From Chloroflexota bacterium (GTDB taxonomy: Bacteria > Chloroflexota > Anaerolineae > Anaerolineales > UBA4823), in assembly GCA_029782365.1 (NCBI GenBank), contig JAKOUW010000168.1, positions 1 to 64,000 on the forward strand: 64,000 nucleotides of DNA. Reading direction: 5' to 3'. Positions within the stretch are counted from its first letter, which is position 1; every line of letters starts with the position of its first letter. The notes beneath the pieces were generated by a model. It saw only the letters and a list, made by a program, of their open reading frames with translations, was not told where the DNA came from and ran no database searches. Shown here piece by piece: positions 60,615-64,000 of this stretch. Made by a program: the position numbers and the translations under genes.

Positions 60615-60639
60615 AAAACACCTTGCACTTTTGCAAGGT
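60615..60639 (-). terminator. Intrinsic terminator of the MalT/BTAD regulator gene
   Basis: ACCTTGCA (60620-60627) and TGCAAGGT (60632-60639) form a perfect 8-bp stem with a 4-base loop. Read on the minus strand, the stem is followed by GTTTTTGC. It lies about 60 bases past the stop of the leftward regulator gene. Confidence 0.75.
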
Positions 60640-60699
60640 ATGCCCAACTGGCCTGAAAACCGTTGATTGAGAGCGCAAAACCAATCGATAACGAAGATT

Positions 60700-63600
60700 T
60701 TACTTGAGCAGATCCTGGTATAGCATGCGCGTTTGCTGGGAAGGCTCGGTGTTGATTTCTCGCTGCAGCACCTCGCAGCAGCGAGAATACTGCTTCACCA
60801 CCGCCGCGCGGTCACCTTTGGCAGCATAGATGCGGAATGACAAGCGGTACGCCAGTTCCAGGCAGTTATCCACTGCCAGGGCCCGCTGGCAAAATTCCAG
60901 CGCCAAGTCATAGTTAGCCATATCCAGGTACAGCTCAGCGGTTTGCAGCAAAATGCTGATGCAGATCTGCTGCAGCGATTCGCGCACCGCATGCACCCAA
61001 TTTTCATCGATCTCTGGCAAGAAAGTGCCCTTGTAAAGCTTGGCCGCTTCGCGAAAATGCGAGAGCTTTTGCAGAGGGTCCTTGGCTTTTTGGCCCAAGG
61101 CGTTTTCTCTCAAGAACATCTCTACATCATATTCGTAATCAAGGGCATTGTTGAAGCGGTAATTATCCTGGTCGAGCAAGATGACATCTTTGCCCACGGC
61201 ATGCCGCAGGCGGTAAACGGTGTTCTTCATGCGGAAGCGAATATCGGTGGGCGAGGCGTCCGTCCAGAAAATCTCGCCGATCTCTTCTTTGGTCATGCCT
61301 TCCGGGTTGGCCAGGAGTAAAAAGAACAGGTCGCGGGCGGCCTGTGTCTGGAAATCGGAATTGGTGACCAGATGTTTATTAACCCTCACCTGCATCTTGC
61401 CCAGAGCGCGAATATGCAGAACAGGCGGCGCAAAAGGCACTGCCAGTGCGTGCTGGCGCAGGTAGCGGCGTAGCTCGGGGCGCTCGTTCCAAAAGGAGGT
61501 GATGTTGGCAAACAGCTCTTCGAGCTGGCCTTCCAGGTGATCCAGATTGCGCAGCTTCACCAATTGATCGTAGAAACGGTTAGCCGCGGCGATCAACTGC
61601 GTGGGCTTATATTCGTCGTTCAACGCACCCAGGATTTTAAGCAAATGCTCGAACAGCTTTTCACGGTTTTCCACCTGGCCGTAGGCCAGGGCCAGGTAAA
61701 GATTGGCCTTCTCACGCTGCACCTTGTGGCCGCCGGCTTCGAAGAAGGCGCAGGCCCTTTCCAACATTGCGAAAGCCTCAACCGGACGGCCTTCTTTGAT
61801 CTTAATTCCGCCCAGTTCCAGGTCGCACAGGTGAATTTCCATCACCATGTTCTCTTTTACTGCTGTGGCACGCGCGCCTTCCAGCAGGCGGTAGCTTTCG
61901 ACAAAGCTGCCCTTATTGGCGGCGATGCCAGATTGTTGGACGTTTAAATACACCAGCAGAAAATTGATGTGCAGGCGGTTCGCAATCAGGAAAGCCTGCT
62001 GATAGGCCTCCAATGCTTCGTCGATCGCTTCCAGTTCGGTGTAAATGTCACCGATACCGGCCAGCACAAAGGCCTCGAAGCGGGCATAACCGCTCGTGCG
62101 CGCATACTGCAGGGCCAATTCATACGAAACGATCGCTGCCCGATAATCACCGGTCAGGTGCTGCAGCACGCCCAGGTTATTGAGCAGGTTCGCCAGCCAG
62201 ATGGCATTTTCAGTCTGCCGCCAATGCTCCATCGACGCCTGGTACATCGCCATCGCCTGGGTGTAATTGCCCAGGTTTTCATACACCACGCCCAGGCCAA
62301 GTTGGATGATGGCAACATTCTCCTTATCTTTGATCGACTGCGAGGTGGTCAAGGCCTGGTTTAACCAGTTCAGAGCCTCGTTCGATTTTCCTTGTTTATC
62401 CAGGCACAGGCCGATACAACGTAGGGCTTCGGCTTTGATTTTGCGCATGGCCAAATCGTTCTCAACCAAGCGGATAGACTCCCGCGCGTCGTTGATCGAA
62501 GCCGCCAGGTTTCCCATCATACGGTATGTTCCGGCGCGCCATACCAGGGCGCGCGCCATAGCGGCCCGATCCGCAGGCAAACACATAGCGTTCACAGCCT
62601 GGTCGTAGAGCGTCAGCGCCAGCTTCATGTCGCCGGTGGTCGAAGCGATGGCACCCTGCAAAGAAACAATCACCGGCCGCGAACTCAACAATTCGACCGG
62701 CAGGGTATCCAGCCAGGCAGAGATCGTCGAGAGCCGCCCGTTCCCGAGCATCTCTGGACCAGCCAGCTCGATCAACTCCGCCAGGTCTTCCGCCAGGTCC
62801 AGCTTACGGAAGATGGCAAACGCGTTGTCCCACTCACCTTGATTCAGGTAATGCTGCGCCAGACTGTGTTCGATGGCTCGCGCTTCACTTGGGCGCTCAT
62901 GTTGAATTTGGCGCTGCAAAAAGTCCAGGAATAGGTGGTGATAGCGCAGCCAGGCGCCGTCCTCTCCAACGTTCAAAACAAACAAGTTTGTACGCTGTAA
63001 GCGGTCAATCAAATCCTGCCAATCCATCCCTTCCAAAGAAAGCGCCTGACCGATAACCTGTGAGCAACGCTCGGCATTGAACTCCTCGAGCAGTGAGCTG
63101 CGCAGCAGAAAATCGTAAATGTCGGCAGGCTGTTGAGTGACCAACTGTAAGAAAAAATCGTCCAGCCCGGCGCCGGGCACGCGCACCTGGGCAGGGCGGC
63201 CTTTGTCCTTCTCTCGATTCACCTGGGCCTTTAAGACAATACCTGTGATCCAGCCCTCGGTTTTTTCGAAAATCTCGCTGGCCTCTCGGTCGCTCAAAGC
63301 CAGGCTATGGTTTTGTTCGTATAACCGGCAAATTTCATCCTGTTGAAAGGCCAGTTCCTCGAAGCTCAGGCCGCCCACTTGTGCACGCGCTGCCAGGACG
63401 GAGATGACTGGCAGAGCCAGCAGCAGACGTGAAGTCAGCACCAGATGACAGTTTTCATCCACATCCTGGACGAAGCGTGTGATAAAGGTGCGAATTTGGG
63501 CGCTGTCGTTGACCAGGTAATAATCGTCGAGCACCAGTACAAAGTGTTCCGGCGCATGATCATACAGATCATTGATCAATACATTGGCAATATAATCAAG

Positions 63601-63942
63601 GTCCAGACTGCCCTTGGTTGATTTCAGGGCTGAAATCGTGCGCTGGCCAAAGGCAGGGAATTTGACCGCCAACGCTGAGACCAAGTTAAAAATGAAGCGC
63701 TGTGGCTCATAATCCAGCGAGTTGACCGTGTACCAGCAAACCGGCAGGCTGGCCTGGGCAGCAAAATCGACGAGCAGCGAAGTTTTACCGTAGCCGGCCG
63801 GCGCAGTGACCAGGATGAGTTTGTAATCCAGTAATTCGTTCAGCGAATCCAACAGGCGCTGGCGCGTGATGAGGTCAGCGCGGCGGCGTGGAATCGTTAT
63901 TCGAGTGCGAGGAATAGGATTATCACCCAGCATAAAGAGCAT
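60700..63942 (-). CDS. MalT-like STAND ATPase with TPRs and SARP/BTAD C-terminus
   Basis: 1080 residues. An N-terminal NTPase domain (Walker A TAPAGYGKTSL near 46-56, and HFVLVLDDYYLV) matches MalT/STAND regulators. A long TPR array covers about 370-800. A winged-helix DNA-binding domain follows (about 860-940: RVNKHLVTNSDFQTQAARDL, then MTKEEIGEIFW), then a bacterial transcriptional activation domain (950-1080). Thus the DNA-binding domain is of the OmpR/SARP type, not the LuxR type of MalT. It probably activates target genes on binding a small ligand. The ATG at 63933 is an alternative start. The target is unknown; the nearest downstream operon is the DUF5317/HD-GYP set. Confidence 0.88.
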   Translation of the reverse strand: MLFMLGDNPIPRTRITIPRRRADLITRQRLLDSLNELLDYKLILVTAPAGYGKTSLLVDFAAQASLPVCWYTVNSLDYEPQRFIFNLVSALAVKFPAFGQRTISALKSTKGSLDLDYIANVLINDLYDHAPEHFVLVLDDYYLVNDSAQIRTFITRFVQDVDENCHLVLTSRLLLALPVISVLAARAQVGGLSFEELAFQQDEICRLYEQNHSLALSDREASEIFEKTEGWITGIVLKAQVNREKDKGRPAQVRVPGAGLDDFFLQLVTQQPADIYDFLLRSSLLEEFNAERCSQVIGQALSLEGMDWQDLIDRLQRTNLFVLNVGEDGAWLRYHHLFLDFLQRQIQHERPSEARAIEHSLAQHYLNQGEWDNAFAIFRKLDLAEDLAELIELAGPEMLGNGRLSTISAWLDTLPVELLSSRPVIVSLQGAIASTTGDMKLALTLYDQAVNAMCLPADRAAMARALVWRAGTYRMMGNLAASINDARESIRLVENDLAMRKIKAEALRCIGLCLDKQGKSNEALNWLNQALTTSQSIKDKENVAIIQLGLGVVYENLGNYTQAMAMYQASMEHWRQTENAIWLANLLNNLGVLQHLTGDYRAAIVSYELALQYARTSGYARFEAFVLAGIGDIYTELEAIDEALEAYQQAFLIANRLHINFLLVYLNVQQSGIAANKGSFVESYRLLEGARATAVKENMVMEIHLCDLELGGIKIKEGRPVEAFAMLERACAFFEAGGHKVQREKANLYLALAYGQVENREKLFEHLLKILGALNDEYKPTQLIAAANRFYDQLVKLRNLDHLEGQLEELFANITSFWNERPELRRYLRQHALAVPFAPPVLHIRALGKMQVRVNKHLVTNSDFQTQAARDLFFLLLANPEGMTKEEIGEIFWTDASPTDIRFRMKNTVYRLRHAVGKDVILLDQDNYRFNNALDYEYDVEMFLRENALGQKAKDPLQKLSHFREAAKLYKGTFLPEIDENWVHAVRESLQQICISILLQTAELYLDMANYDLALEFCQRALAVDNCLELAYRLSFRIYAAKGDRAAVVKQYSRCCEVLQREINTEPSQQTRMLYQDLLK

Positions 63943-64000
63943 GCTTCCCTAAAGCTTACTGGGCCAGAACTGCGTTTTCATCCGGCAATGCTTGCCTGGA

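Overview
The window reads as a genome segment of a Gram-negative-type or monoderm bacterium of moderately high GC, most likely an uncultured Chloroflexota of the Anaerolineae type. This is inferred from style, not from a marker gene: a MalT-like ATPase fused to TPRs and a SARP/BTAD-type C-terminus, a DUF5317-like membrane protein, Pro/Thr-rich lipoproteins, FHA-ABC fusions, and a DsrK/DsrM-like + TusA + DsrE2 operon. No rRNA, tRNA or CRISPR array was seen.

Region 1 (about 0.1-14.2 kb, all minus strand) looks like a plasmid-like or integrative element. It carries a FtsK-type ATPase with membrane and lipoprotein partners, a ParM-type actin with a ParR-like small protein, a replication-relaxation-like protein, a XerC/D-type recombinase, a RepA-type RecA-fold ATPase, a CHC2/TOPRIM primase, and a SNF2-fold protein in which every catalytic motif is altered. 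Three repeat structures sit between or beside these genes: a three-level nested palindrome at 299-409, an iteron-like array at 3242-3375, and five TTATTTTG boxes with a 12-bp-arm palindrome at 7220-7295.

Region 2 (14.4-25.2 kb) holds a complete AddB/AddA recombination nuclease pair, a metal-responsive ArsR/permease/thioredoxin-like operon with two visible ArsR operators, an SDR, and a cation/proton antiporter that ends the next operon.

Region 3 (25.2-39.5 kb, minus) is a compact hybrid PKS-NRPS gene cluster. In transcription order it has PKS (KS-AT-DH-ACP, no KR), a HemN-like radical SAM enzyme with CX7CX2C spacing, NRPS (T-C-A-T-R, reductive release), P450, a 30-residue SDR remnant, FabG-like reductase, and a flavin halogenase-like enzyme with the Lys and WxWxIP signatures, followed by the antiporter. 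The expected product is a short polyketide joined to one amino acid, released as an aldehyde or alcohol and tailored by oxidation and perhaps halogenation. I do not recognise it as a known cluster.

Region 4 (39.7-47.9 kb, plus) diverges from the PKS behind a good promoter. It has two small charged proteins, two tandem AarF/UbiB-family kinases (the first with degenerate motifs), and an ABC transporter fused to three FHA domains. A strong bidirectional terminator closes it.

Region 5 (48-64 kb, mostly minus) holds a GAF-PAS-nucleotidyl cyclase, a sulfur-trafficking/DsrMK-like operon under an ArsR regulator, a nucleoside phosphorylase, a KimA-like K+ transporter operon with two RCK proteins, a PpsR-type regulatory kinase/phosphorylase, a small operon with a 47-residue membrane peptide, a DUF5317-like protein, a 115-residue unknown and an HD-GYP protein, and finally the large MalT/BTAD regulator.
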